Origin: WLMZ01 sp963732585 | GTDB lineage: Bacteria > Actinomycetota > Acidimicrobiia > Acidimicrobiales > Ilumatobacteraceae | Length of the DNA stretch: 64,000 nucleotides | Assembly: GCA_963732585.1 (NCBI GenBank) | Contig: CAVSZY010000002.1 | Coordinates: 215,070 to 279,069 of the forward strand | Reading direction: 5' to 3' | Program-made: the position numbers and the translations under genes | In this document: one piece after another, positions 8,758 to 16,286 of the stretch | Numbering within the stretch: position 1 is the stretch's first letter | How the letters are laid out: each line of letters begins with the position of its first letter | The notes under the pieces: generated by a model | What the model was told of the DNA's origin: nothing | The model's input: only the letters and a program-made list of their open reading frames with translations | The model's database searches: none

Positions 8758-8837
8758 GGCCAGTCCGAATCAGCGGCGCCGTTCGCTGTAGCGTCGACCA
8801 CCTCCGCCAATTCGTCGACGCGCAGGCAGCCGAGTGA
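8739..8837 (+). pseudogene. Excisionase-like gene, 3' half only
   Basis: Thirty-two codons plus a stop match the end of the intact excisionase (4897-4995), with few changes (SGRLRPVRISGAVR; DHLRQFVDAQAAE). Similarity begins exactly where the 5' fragment at 1247-1383 ends. The first 19 bases are shared with the 3' end of the GmrSD gene in a different frame. There is no start codon of its own. Confidence 0.75.
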
Positions 8838-8880
8838 CTAGGAGACACGGCAACGAGCACCGACCGTGGCGCACATCACA

Positions 8881-9057
8881 TCAGAGCCCCACATCGTCAC
8901 CGTCGACGCACGCAGAAGAAGTCCCAAGCGAGTTCGGTAGCTCCGCTATCGGGCCTACCGCTGCCATGAAGTCGAGCGTGGCACCCGTGGCCCGCGGCAG
9001 GAGTGGGGCAACTTCGTCGGCGAAAAGTGCTGCAAGGGCCCGGGCCTTGTCATGCAC
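8881..9057 (-). CDS. Small hypothetical protein, coupled to the upstream gene
   Basis: A 58-residue protein from GTG 9057, overlapping the stop of the upstream gene (9050-9052) by 8 bp. The sequence (VHDKARALAALFADEV...) is helical and acidic with no recognised motif. The overlap points to translational coupling within a three-gene mini-operon (9516 to 8881). Confidence 0.5.
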   Translation of the reverse strand: MHDKARALAALFADEVAPLLPRATGATLDFMAAVGPIAELPNSLGTSSACVDGDDVGL

Positions 9058-9319
9058 CTCTTTGGTACCCGCCGACGCGGGCGAGCAGACAGCGGTACTG
9101 ATCGATGGTCCCCGGCAGCACCCGTAGGTGAACGATCGTTCCGGCAGCCTTGTCGACGAGATCAACGACCTCGCAAACCGCAGGGGTCAAGGGCGAACCA
9201 GCAACGACGACTTCACCGGGACGAATAATCGACGGGTCTTCGGCCTCATCAAGGAACGTCCACACCAATCCGGTCTCGTCCTCACTGTTCAGATCTGCTG
9301 GGATATCGATGGTTGTCAT
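9050..9319 (-). CDS. Conserved-looking small hypothetical protein
   Basis: An 89-residue protein beginning MTTIDIPADLN, with a strong RBS (GAGAGGAGG) 5 bp before ATG 9319, which decides the start. It is beta-rich (PGEVVVAGSPLTPAVCEVVD; GTIVHLRVLPG), suggesting a small SH3-like barrel. No function is recognised. It lies between two other tiny genes on the same strand, upstream of the GmrSD remnant and downstream of VapBC. Confidence 0.6.
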   Translation of the reverse strand: MTTIDIPADLNSEDETGLVWTFLDEAEDPSIIRPGEVVVAGSPLTPAVCEVVDLVDKAAGTIVHLRVLPGTIDQYRCLLARVGGYQRGA

Positions 9320-9338
9320 GTCAGCCTCCTCTCCGTGC

Positions 9339-9516
9339 TCAAGCGTACGGGTTGAGAACAAGTTCGCCGAACGCGGCGGCCAGGTCAGCTACTGCGTCAA
9401 GGTCCGGAATGATGACAGTGTGGTGACGTGCCGCGAAGGTAGGTAGGAGATTGAGCCCGCTTCGAAGCACGACTTCCACCGCACTTCGAACCGTCCGGTC
9501 AAGTCGCGGGCGAGCC
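9339..9516 (-). CDS. Short hypothetical reading frame upstream of the 9050-9319 gene
   Basis: A frame of up to 58 codons ending LAAAFGELVLNPYA, with stop at 9339-9341, 19 bp before the next ATG. The C-terminal half (VIIPDLDAVADLAAAFGE) looks coding; the 5' end is unclear (possible GTG at 9479). It may be the tail of a decayed gene. Between 9517 and 9644 nothing else is seen. Confidence 0.3.
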
Positions 9517-9644
9517 TATCGGCGTGCCCTGTGGCGTGGCAGGCCTCTTATCCGCACCAGTGGGGGCGACGCAAGAGGAGTCGCGATCGTGGTGGTGATA
9601 GGTGCCTGCGAGTCTGGTTTATGTGGCAACGCTGGACACGATGG

Positions 9645-10022
9645 TCACAGCAGTTCAATGCGGCAGTTGACGCCTGGTGCGTTGGTGAGGCGGGCGTCGG
9701 TCGTCAGCAGCGCGGTCGCGCCAATCATCTCGGTCAGGGCGACGTATGTGGCGTCGTAAGCGCTGAGATTGTGCCGGAGTGCCCACATTCTTGGTCGGAG
9801 CCAGTCCGCCGGGAAGCGGGTCAGGGCCAGGCGGGTGAAGCCGTCCAGCGCGGTCGTGCCTTGTTTGTCGCTCAGGACCTTGTGGGCGACGAGGCGACGA
9901 AGGACGTTGGTCACTTCGCTGTCGATGAGATGAGGAACAGCGAGTTCCTCGTCGCCGAGGCGGTCGGGGTCCAGATCGTTCGCGACGAGTTCGACAATCA
10001 CGCTGGCATCGACAACTTTCAA
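9645..10022 (-). CDS. vapC: VapC-type PIN-domain ribonuclease toxin
   Basis: A 125-residue PIN protein. The acidic residues expected at the active site are visible: the first Asp in VVDASVIVEL, Glu in IDSEVTNVLRR, Asp in LSAYDATYVALTE and the last Asp in LLTTDARL. The TTG start at 10022 overlaps the antitoxin stop (TTGA), the usual VapBC coupling. VapC toxins cut tRNA or rRNA when freed from VapB. The gene ends about 720 bp left of the attachment-site repeat at 10362, outside the catabolic island. Confidence 0.85.
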   Translation of the reverse strand: MKVVDASVIVELVANDLDPDRLGDEELAVPHLIDSEVTNVLRRLVAHKVLSDKQGTTALDGFTRLALTRFPADWLRPRMWALRHNLSAYDATYVALTEMIGATALLTTDARLTNAPGVNCRIELL

Positions 10023-10261
10023 TCGTTGCGTCCTTCGTGCAAGGCGGCGAGGATGGTGTCGCGATCGACGCGGCCTCGAACGCTCGCCTGGGTTTGGCGG
10101 ATCACGGCGGCGTTGTCGTGGACTGTTTGCGCGCGCTTGGCCAGGTGCTTGAGTTCGCGCAGCATGTATCGGGTCAGGGAGAGGCCCTGAGCCTCGGCCG
10201 CGTCGGCGAGGGCATCGTGCACGTCGTCGGGCACGTCTCGGATCTGGATCACTTTGGACAT
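10019..10261 (-). CDS. vapB: VapB-type antitoxin
   Basis: An 80-residue antitoxin. The N-terminal ribbon-helix-helix (SKVIQIRDVPDDVHDAL) is followed by a helical toxin-binding tail (TILAALHEGRND). The start at ATG 10261 gives the standard MSKVIQIR beginning; two ATGs 9-12 bp upstream are in frame but less typical. A 21-bp palindrome lies 20 bp upstream. Confidence 0.85.
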   Translation of the reverse strand: MSKVIQIRDVPDDVHDALADAAEAQGLSLTRYMLRELKHLAKRAQTVHDNAAVIRQTQASVRGRVDRDTILAALHEGRND

Positions 10262-10280
10262 GGTCGCCATCATACACCGG

Positions 10281-10301
10281 ATGGGTGCACGCTGCACCCA
10301 T
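10281..10301 (-). promoter_or_regulatory. VapB operator palindrome
   Basis: ATGGGTGCA and TGCACCCAT are perfect 9-bp arms around CGC, just upstream of vapB. Antitoxins of this type repress their own promoter through such palindromes. Confidence 0.55.
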
Positions 10302-10361
10302 ATTCTCGGATGGTGTGTTGTCGTGGCTTCTGCGACGGATCTGTGTGGCGCGCTTTATTTA

Positions 10362-10404
10362 GCGCCCCCGGTAGGAATCGAACCTACGGCCTGCGGTTTA
10401 GGAA
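10362..10404 (-). repeat. Left attachment-site repeat (tRNA-Arg(CCU) 3' half)
   Basis: Read on the minus strand this is an anticodon loop with CCT, the 3' anticodon stem, a complete T-arm (GTAGG-TTCGATT-CCTAC) and acceptor strand CGGGGGC. The matching 5' half (GCCCCCG and D-arm) is absent beyond 10404, so it is not a functional tRNA. A 43-bp copy with one mismatch lies at 56692-56734 in the same orientation. Duplicated tRNA 3' ends are the signature of tyrosine-recombinase integration. Confidence 0.75.
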
Positions 10405-10511
10405 TGCGGTCGAGTGGGTCTCAGCGAGTCACCTTGAATCGCATTTGACCTGCTCACCTTCGGTGTTGTCCTCGTCTGGTCTCGTTGAACATCATGCAGT
10501 AGCGCGCAGTA

Positions 10512-10532
10512 GATGGACAAGTGGATGGACAA
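10512..10532. repeat. Paired GATGGACAA motifs inside the left island end
   Basis: GATGGACAA occurs at 10512-10520 and 10524-10532, spaced 12 bp. The same motif occurs three times near the right attachment repeat (56600-56633), mostly inverted. The position, about 110 bp inside the core, fits recombinase arm sites. Confidence 0.45.
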
Positions 10533-10574
10533 ATGAGATGACCAAAACCACCTGCCGGTCGTGTCGAGCTCAAC

Positions 10575-11117
10575 TCAGCTCAGTGGGTTGAACTCGCCGA
10601 GCTGTCCACGGAAAAACAGGAGCGGGTTCGGCTCGTTCTCGGGCGCGAGGTGCTCGAGCGCTACCACTCGGCCGAGAACGAAGTGGTGGTCACCAGCGTC
10701 CACGATGCCCTCGATGATGCAATCGATCGATGCAATGACGTTTTCGATCACAGGTGACCCGGTGATCTTCGATGGGTGCCAGTCCACACCGTCAAAGGGG
10801 AACGGGACGCTGGTCTTCGCAAACTGCCAGCAGAGGTCGGGTTGGTGGTTGCCGAGCACGTTGACACAGAACGATCCAGCTGCCCTGATGTCAGCCCAGC
10901 GCTCAGAGTTGATCATCGGCAAGAATCCGACCAGGGGAGGATCCAGCGAAACGGATGCAAATGATCCAATGGTGAACCCAATGGGCCGCCCCTCAGGCCC
11001 GGCGGCGGTGATGACGGTTACACCCGTGGGAAAGTGGCCCAACACCTTTCGGAACTCGGCCGGGTCGACGGCAATGTTTGTGGCATCAATGGTGCTCTGC
11101 TGATTGGTGCTGTCCAT
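10575..11117 (-). CDS. Flavin reductase (HpaC-like)
   Basis: A 180-residue protein of the flavin reductase-like FMN-binding family: FPTGVTVITA near residue 32, then SFASVSLDPPLVGF and a later GDHHFVLGRVVALEH. It supplies reduced flavin to two-component monooxygenases. Candidate partners are the HpaB-type oxygenase at 32663 and the HsaA-like hydroxylases at 25946 and 50290. It is the last gene of a minus-strand group with two Rieske oxygenases, 37 bp downstream of the nearer one, and would be read from the operator at 13422. Confidence 0.85.
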   Translation of the reverse strand: MDSTNQQSTIDATNIAVDPAEFRKVLGHFPTGVTVITAAGPEGRPIGFTIGSFASVSLDPPLVGFLPMINSERWADIRAAGSFCVNVLGNHQPDLCWQFAKTSVPFPFDGVDWHPSKITGSPVIENVIASIDCIIEGIVDAGDHHFVLGRVVALEHLAPENEPNPLLFFRGQLGEFNPLS

Positions 11118-11154
11118 GGCTGGGCTCGATTACATCCTTCGTCGGCTCGGTACT

Positions 11155-12258
11155 TCACCCCGCCGCCGACACGACACGCGGTTCGTCGTCTACGGCGGCT
11201 CCGTACTCTTCCTTCGCCCATCTGGCGATCACGCGGCGGAACAACGTGCCCGCTTTGTCGCCCGCGATGCTCATCTCCTTGAACGAGGTGGAGTCCTCAT
11301 CGAGCAACTGCTGCATGCGCTCGACCGCCAGGAGATCTTCGGTGAACGCGATCGTGTCGATTTTGATCATCTTGGCGGCGTACTCGTCATCGTCAAGCCC
11401 GCGGTTCACGGCACTGGTCCACCAGTAGAGGCTGCGATCCTTTGTCACGGGTGTCACAAAGTGGGACATGTACATGCACGGATTGCTGCCATTGGGCTCA
11501 TTCTCACCGTCGCGCATGACGTAGATGTGCGCTCGCACGATTCCAGGTGACAGGGCGATGCTGTCGTCGCGCTGCGTGATCGACGCACCCTCGAGCTCGT
11601 CCCGCACGCACGCCGGGAGTGGCTTGAGGATCGCTTCACGCTTGTCCTCGGGATTGGTGCAGCAGATCAGACCGTCCTCGGTCTCCGTCACTGTCGGTGG
11701 GTTGTCGTAGAACGACTCCGGAACCTTGAAAGTCTCGCGATGGAGGAAGACGAAGTGGGTGAGGTCGTAGAGGTTCTCGAGCATGAACAGGTAACTGCCC
11801 TTGAGTTCGAAGAAGCCGTGCAGCACCCTGAACTCTGGGTTGCCGAGCTGGGGAAGATCGGGGAAGCGTGAATAGTCGGCCTCGCCGTCACCCATCCAGA
11901 TGAATACCAGCGGCCCGCGCTCCTCGACTGTGTAGCGCTTCAGCTGTCGCTTGGGCACCGGCGCGTGCGCTTGCGACGGAATTCGAACCACCACACCTTC
12001 GGCGCTGTAACAGACGCCGTGGTAGCTACAGATCAGGTTGTCACCATCAACGATGGCCTCCGACATCGGATAGGACCTGTGCAAGCATCGGTTCTGCAGC
12101 GCCCGCAACTCGCCCGCCTCGGTGCGGAAGAACACGATTGAACGCTCCAACAGCGTCCTCGCGATCGGCTCACGACCGAAGTCATCGACGGTACCTGCGC
12201 AGTACCAGTGGTTGTAGAGCAGCGGTGTCCGGATGTACTCCTGGATACTGCCGATCAT
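11155..12258 (-). CDS. Rieske non-heme iron oxygenase A (alpha subunit)
   Basis: A 367-residue oxygenase. The Rieske [2Fe-2S] motif is C-L-H ... C-S-Y-H (residues about 58-80), and the mononuclear iron site is ENLYDLTHFVFLH near residue 160. The family hydroxylates or demethylates aromatic rings. Its first ~115 codons are almost identical in DNA to the upstream neighbour at 12255-13376, while the rest is clearly diverged. Its ATG overlaps the neighbour's stop (ATGA), so the two are translationally coupled. No ferredoxin or reductase partner is encoded nearby. Confidence 0.88.
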   Translation of the reverse strand: MIGSIQEYIRTPLLYNHWYCAGTVDDFGREPIARTLLERSIVFFRTEAGELRALQNRCLHRSYPMSEAIVDGDNLICSYHGVCYSAEGVVVRIPSQAHAPVPKRQLKRYTVEERGPLVFIWMGDGEADYSRFPDLPQLGNPEFRVLHGFFELKGSYLFMLENLYDLTHFVFLHRETFKVPESFYDNPPTVTETEDGLICCTNPEDKREAILKPLPACVRDELEGASITQRDDSIALSPGIVRAHIYVMRDGENEPNGSNPCMYMSHFVTPVTKDRSLYWWTSAVNRGLDDDEYAAKMIKIDTIAFTEDLLAVERMQQLLDEDSTSFKEMSIAGDKAGTLFRRVIARWAKEEYGAAVDDEPRVVSAAG

Positions 12259-13376
12259 GAGACGGTTTCGCGAACGAGCGCCACCGGTACCTCGACCTCC
12301 TCGTCAGGTACCGCTGAGCCGTATTCGTCCTGCGCCCACTTCAGGATGATCCGGCGGAAGAGAATCCCCGCCTTGTCGCCCGCGATGTTCATTTCCGTGA
12401 CCTCGGTGGTGTCCTCGTCGAGCAGCCGCTGCATGTGCTCCACAGCAACGACGTCCTCCATGAAGCCTCGTTCGACAAACATCCTCATGCCGGCGAAGTG
12501 CTCTTCGTTGTTCACATCTCTGTTGATCGAGTACGACCACCAGTAGAGACAACGATCCTTGGAGATCGGTGTCATGTAGTGGTTGATGTAGCCCTGAACG
12601 TTGGCCTCGGTCGGATCGTCCTGGCCGTCTTGCAACACGTACCAATGAGCCAGGACAAGGCCGGGTGATACGGCGATCGTGTCGTCGCGCTGAATGATCG
12701 TCTTGCCGGCAAGCTCTTCTTTCGCGGGCGGCGGCAGCGAGGCGACCACGCTCTGGGAGTTCTCCTCGGCGTTCGTGACCACCACCAACCCGTCATCATT
12801 GACGGTGGTCACCGGCGGGATGTCGTAATACGAATCGTCGAAGCCAAAGGTGTTTCGATGCAGATAGACGAAGTGTGTGAGGTCGTAGAGGTTCTCGAGC
12901 ATGAACAGGTAGCTGCCCTTGAGTTCGTAGAAGCCGTGCAACACCCGGTAGTCGGGATTGCCAAGTTGAGGCGTCGACGGGAAGCGTGAGTAGTCAGCTG
13001 CGCCATCGCCCATCCAGATGAATACGAACGGCCCGCGCTCCTCGACTGTGTAGCGCTTCAGCTGTCGCTTGGGCACCGGCGCGTGCGCTTGCGACGGAAT
13101 TCGAACCACCACACCTTCGGCGCTGTAACAGACGCCGTGGTAGCTACAGATCAGGTTGTCACCATCAACGATGGCCTCCGACATCGGATAGGACCTGTGC
13201 AAGCATCGGTTCTGCAGCGCCCGCAACTCGCCCGCCTCGGTGCGGAAGAACACGATTGAACGCTCCAAGAGCGTCCTCGCGATCGGCTCACGACCAAAGT
13301 CATCGACGGTACCTGCGCAGTACCAGTGGTTGTAGAGCAGCGGTGTCCGGATGTACTCCTGAATGCTGGCAATCAT
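12255..13376 (-). CDS. Rieske non-heme iron oxygenase B (alpha subunit, paralog of A)
   Basis: A 373-residue paralog of the downstream gene with the same Rieske motif (C-L-H, C-S-Y-H) and iron site (ENLYDLTHFVYLH). The C-terminal catalytic half differs (HRNTFGFDDSYYDIPP instead of HRETFKVPESFYDNPP), suggesting a different substrate or a heteromeric partner. It is first in a three-gene minus-strand operon with oxygenase A and the flavin reductase. The regulon palindrome at 13422-13435 lies 46 bp upstream of its ATG. Confidence 0.88.
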   Translation of the reverse strand: MIASIQEYIRTPLLYNHWYCAGTVDDFGREPIARTLLERSIVFFRTEAGELRALQNRCLHRSYPMSEAIVDGDNLICSYHGVCYSAEGVVVRIPSQAHAPVPKRQLKRYTVEERGPFVFIWMGDGAADYSRFPSTPQLGNPDYRVLHGFYELKGSYLFMLENLYDLTHFVYLHRNTFGFDDSYYDIPPVTTVNDDGLVVVTNAEENSQSVVASLPPPAKEELAGKTIIQRDDTIAVSPGLVLAHWYVLQDGQDDPTEANVQGYINHYMTPISKDRCLYWWSYSINRDVNNEEHFAGMRMFVERGFMEDVVAVEHMQRLLDEDTTEVTEMNIAGDKAGILFRRIILKWAQDEYGSAVPDEEVEVPVALVRETVS

Positions 13377-13421
13377 GACGGTCCCCCTTAGTTATCGTTT
13401 CCCCGGGGCAACTTTAGCCAC

Positions 13422-13435
13422 CAATCGCTTGCTTG
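13422..13435. promoter_or_regulatory. TetR-type regulon operator, site 1
   Basis: CAATCG-CT-TGCTTG, an imperfect copy of the island-wide palindrome CAAGCA-NN-YGCTTG. It lies in the divergent promoter between Rieske B and the FMN reductase at 13517. Confidence 0.6.
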
Positions 13436-13516
13436 TCTAGAGTCAACCCGCTAGACCAGCAGACGCCCGGTGTCACCCTTCACGCGCCGCGCATTCAACT
13501 CGAAGAGGAGACCAAC

Positions 13517-14101
13517 GTGCGTTCTACCCCACACATCGCACTCATCATCGGATCAACGCGTACCGAACGCTTCGCCGACAAACCGGCCGCGTGGTTGATG
13601 GCCCAGGCGGCCCTTCGCACCGACCTGACTGCCGAGCTCGTCGACCTCCGTGACTTCAACCTGCCGATGTTCGACGACCGCATGTCGAACAAGTTCGTTC
13701 CGACGGCGGACCCGAACGCTCTCGCCTGGCAGGCCCGACTGGCCGAATTCGACGGCTTCATCTTCATCGTCTCCGAACACAACCACTCCATGCCGGGCTC
13801 ACTCAAGAACGCACTCGACCACGCCTACCGCGAGTGGAACCGCAAGCCGATGGGCGCGCTGGGGTACGGCGGAGTCGGAGCTGCTCGTGCCGTCGAGCAC
13901 CTTCGCTGTGTCGCCATCGAGCTGGAGATGGTCCCTGTACGCGGTGGCATTCACATCGCCGGTCCGGACTTCTTTGCCGTGTACCCGATGTTCGGCAACG
14001 CCGAGATGACGGCGATCGAAGATCACTTGCAGGCCGCGACCACGTCGTTGTTCGACGAGATCGTCTGGTGGGCCAACGCCACGATGACCGCGAAGGCGTA
14101 G
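13517..14101 (+). CDS. NADPH-dependent FMN reductase family protein
   Basis: A 194-residue flavodoxin-fold protein: IALIIGSTRTERFADKPAAW (phosphate loop), FIVSEHNHSMPGSLKNALDH (flavin contact) and GALGYGGVGAARAVEHLR. It reduces FMN or quinones with NAD(P)H. GTG 13517 is preferred because GAAGAGGAG precedes it. It is followed after 4 bp by a nitroreductase, making a small redox operon that shares the operator at 13422 with the divergent Rieske operon. Confidence 0.85.
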   Translation: MRSTPHIALIIGSTRTERFADKPAAWLMAQAALRTDLTAELVDLRDFNLPMFDDRMSNKFVPTADPNALAWQARLAEFDGFIFIVSEHNHSMPGSLKNALDHAYREWNRKPMGALGYGGVGAARAVEHLRCVAIELEMVPVRGGIHIAGPDFFAVYPMFGNAEMTAIEDHLQAATTSLFDEIVWWANATMTAKA

Positions 14102-14105
14102 CGGC

Positions 14106-14756
14106 ATGGACCGCAACGACCAGACGCAAGTGACCGACGACCTCCTGTTGACGACCAAACAGGTCCGCAAGCGCCTCGACCTCGGCCGCGCCGTTTCACG
14201 GGACGTGCTGTTGGACTGCATCGACATTGCCAGCCGTGCGCCAGCAGGCGGGAACAAGGAGCGCAATAGCTGGCTGATCGTCGAGGATCCGTCGCTCAAG
14301 GCGCACATCGCCGACGTGTACCGCGCGCAGGCACGGACATACTTCGACTCGACAGATCAGGGAATGGCCGCCAGCGGCAGTTCGAAGGTCCGAGACTCGT
14401 CGAAGTACCTCGCCGACCACATGCACGAGGTGCCAGCGATGGTGTTTCCGCTGCGCCGCGACCGCGTCGACTCCGCACCCCACTCGACCCAGGCCAGCTG
14501 GTACGGATCGATCCTGCCCGCGGTCTGGAGCTTCCAGCTGGCCTTGCGCTCGCGGGGCATCGGTTCGTGCTGGACGACACTTCACCTTCCCGAGGAGCGC
14601 GCAGTAGCCGAGCTCCTCGGAGTTCCCGAGGACGTTACGCAGGTCGCAATGCTTCCTGTCGGCTACTTCACCGGCGAAGGATTCTCGCCCGCAGTACGGC
14701 GACCCGCAGCGGAGATCACCTTCCTCGACCGGTGGGGAACTTCAATCAAGGAATGA
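14106..14756 (+). CDS. Nitroreductase family protein
   Basis: A 216-residue FMN-dependent nitroreductase: ASRAPAGGNKERNSWLIV (FMN site near residue 40), QASWYGSILPAVWSFQLAL and IGSCWTTLHLP. Family members reduce nitro groups, quinones or enones, and some dehydrogenate or cleave flavin. It sits directly after the FMN reductase and before the ABC transporter binding protein. Its substrate is unknown; the neighbours suggest an aromatic or enone intermediate. Confidence 0.85.
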   Translation: MDRNDQTQVTDDLLLTTKQVRKRLDLGRAVSRDVLLDCIDIASRAPAGGNKERNSWLIVEDPSLKAHIADVYRAQARTYFDSTDQGMAASGSSKVRDSSKYLADHMHEVPAMVFPLRRDRVDSAPHSTQASWYGSILPAVWSFQLALRSRGIGSCWTTLHLPEERAVAELLGVPEDVTQVAMLPVGYFTGEGFSPAVRRPAAEITFLDRWGTSIKE

Positions 14757-14809
14757 CAGGGAAAACGGAGTATTGACGGGGCGTTGCTCCCGCTCTACGC
14801 TTCGACTAC

Positions 14810-14823
14810 CAAGCAAGCGCTCA
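14810..14823. promoter_or_regulatory. TetR-type regulon operator, site 2
   Basis: CAAGCA-AG-CGCTCA, 49 bp upstream of the substrate-binding protein gene. Confidence 0.6.
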
Positions 14824-14872
14824 ACGGGTTGCCTGGTCGGGGAATTTCAACACACACACATGGGGGACCGCA

Positions 14873-16216
14873 ATGCGATCATTTGGTCATCAGGGCTTCG
14901 GCCATCGCGAGAACGGGCACGGAAGTTCACCGGCCCGACAGCTACGACGCGGGCTCGCCGTGTTACTCGTCGGCGCGCTCGTCGTCACTGCGTGCGGCGA
15001 CGACGACGAAGCGACAACGACAACGCCGTCGGAAACCACGGCAGCCACCGAGGCCCCGGAGACGACGGCGGCGACCGAGGCTCCGGAGACCACGGCAGCC
15101 ACAGAGGCACCGGACACCAGTGCCGGCGAACCGACGGGCGAACCGATCAAGGTGATGGCGACCGGAACGATCGAATCGGCGGCGTTCTCGCTTCCGACGA
15201 TCCCGCTCGGCGCGCAGATCGCCGTTGACGAGATCAATGCTGCAGGCGGAATCAACGGCCGGCCGCTCGAACTGGTCGTATGTAACGACGAGCTCGACCC
15301 GAACAAGGCTTCGGCTTGCGTGCAACAGGCGGTCCAGGACGGCGTCGTTGCCCTCGTCGGCGGACTCTCCGTCTTCGAGCCCATCGTGTTCCCGCTACTG
15401 CAGACCTCCGGGATTCCGTGGGTCGGCGCCTCCACGTCGACTGACTTCACGACGCCGATCCTCTTCCCGGTCGGCGCCGACGGAGCAACGGCCTTCTCCG
15501 CCATCGGAGCCGCAGCGATCGAGACGGGCTGCACCAGCCCGGCGATCCTCATCAGCGCCTCCGGGTCGCCGGCAAACACGGCTGCAATCCGGGCCGGCAT
15601 CGAGGTGGCGGGCGGCACAGTCGCCGCCGAACTACAGACCAACGGTCCCGACATCGCTCCGCTCATCGAATCGGCCCTTGCCGCCAATGCCGACTGCATC
15701 GCCTCGGGCGTGTCACCAGCCGAGTCAGGCGCTCTCGTCGCCGCTGTTCAAGGCCGGCTACCAATCGTCACCCTCGACGGGTCGCTTCCCGAAGGCCTCG
15801 CTGCGGCGCTCGGCTCGGCCGCTGACGGAATTCATGTCGTGTCGGGCTTCCGTCTGCCCGCGGCGGGAGACGCCGACACGGTCGCACTCGCCGAGAAGTC
15901 TTTGGCCATCAACCCTGACGCTCCGATGGACCACTTCTGGATCACCGGGTACAGCAGCGTGAAGATCGTCGCCGAGGCGTTGTCGAAGGCAGAAGACGTC
16001 TCGTCCGATGCGGTCCTCAGCGGGCTTGCCGACGTCACGGCGTTCGACACCGGGTTCGGTCCGGTCATCGACTTCTCCACGCCCAACTCAGTCGCCGGGT
16101 TCGAGCGTGTGTTCAACACCGAGATGCTGCTCTGGGTGATCCAGGACGGGTTGTTCACTCTCGCCCAGGATGAGGCGCTGGAGATGCAGCCAGCGATCGA
16201 ACTACTGGGCAAGTAA
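14873..16216 (+). CDS. ABC transporter substrate-binding lipoprotein (Liv-type)
   Basis: A 447-residue periplasmic-binding protein of the branched-chain amino acid (LivJ/LivK) family. It has a long basic N-region, a hydrophobic signal (LAVLLVGALVVTAC) and a lipobox Cys near residue 43. A threonine-rich linker follows with the repeat ETTAATEAP. The ligand-binding fold then begins (IPLGAQIAVDEINAAGGINGRPLELVVCND). Such proteins often bind aromatic acids. The matching permease and ATPase genes are 13 kb away at 29117-32577, under the same operator type. Confidence 0.85.
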   Translation: MRSFGHQGFGHRENGHGSSPARQLRRGLAVLLVGALVVTACGDDDEATTTTPSETTAATEAPETTAATEAPETTAATEAPDTSAGEPTGEPIKVMATGTIESAAFSLPTIPLGAQIAVDEINAAGGINGRPLELVVCNDELDPNKASACVQQAVQDGVVALVGGLSVFEPIVFPLLQTSGIPWVGASTSTDFTTPILFPVGADGATAFSAIGAAAIETGCTSPAILISASGSPANTAAIRAGIEVAGGTVAAELQTNGPDIAPLIESALAANADCIASGVSPAESGALVAAVQGRLPIVTLDGSLPEGLAAALGSAADGIHVVSGFRLPAAGDADTVALAEKSLAINPDAPMDHFWITGYSSVKIVAEALSKAEDVSSDAVLSGLADVTAFDTGFGPVIDFSTPNSVAGFERVFNTEMLLWVIQDGLFTLAQDEALEMQPAIELLGK

Positions 16217-16233
16217 GCAACAGACGTCAACTC

Positions 16234-16277
16234 GCGGCATTTGCCGGTACGGAATCCACCGTGCCGGCGAATGCTGC
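16234..16277. terminator. Bidirectional hairpin between convergent genes
   Basis: Arms 16234-16252 and 16259-16277 form a continuous 19-bp RNA stem (three G-U pairs) with a 6-base loop. It lies exactly between the stop of the binding protein (plus) and the stop of TetR1 (minus). It has no clear U-tract. Confidence 0.55.
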
Positions 16278-16286
16278 GTTCGTCGA

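Noticed and set aside
10362..10450. Complete tRNA-Arg(CCU) gene
   Set aside because: The T-arm, anticodon loop and acceptor 3' strand are present but no D-arm or GCCCCCG acceptor 5' strand follows; the same holds at 56692.
10254..10591. Frames containing APGRNRTYGLRF and APPVGIEPT peptides (also at 56.7 kb)
   Set aside because: These peptides come from translating the tRNA 3' end on the wrong strand; they are a known artefact of tRNA-like sequence, not genes.
14773..15699. Overlapping long frames over the binding-protein gene, including a 269-codon minus frame
   Set aside because: They are GC-rich shadows of the signal peptide, linker and binding domain of the plus-strand gene.
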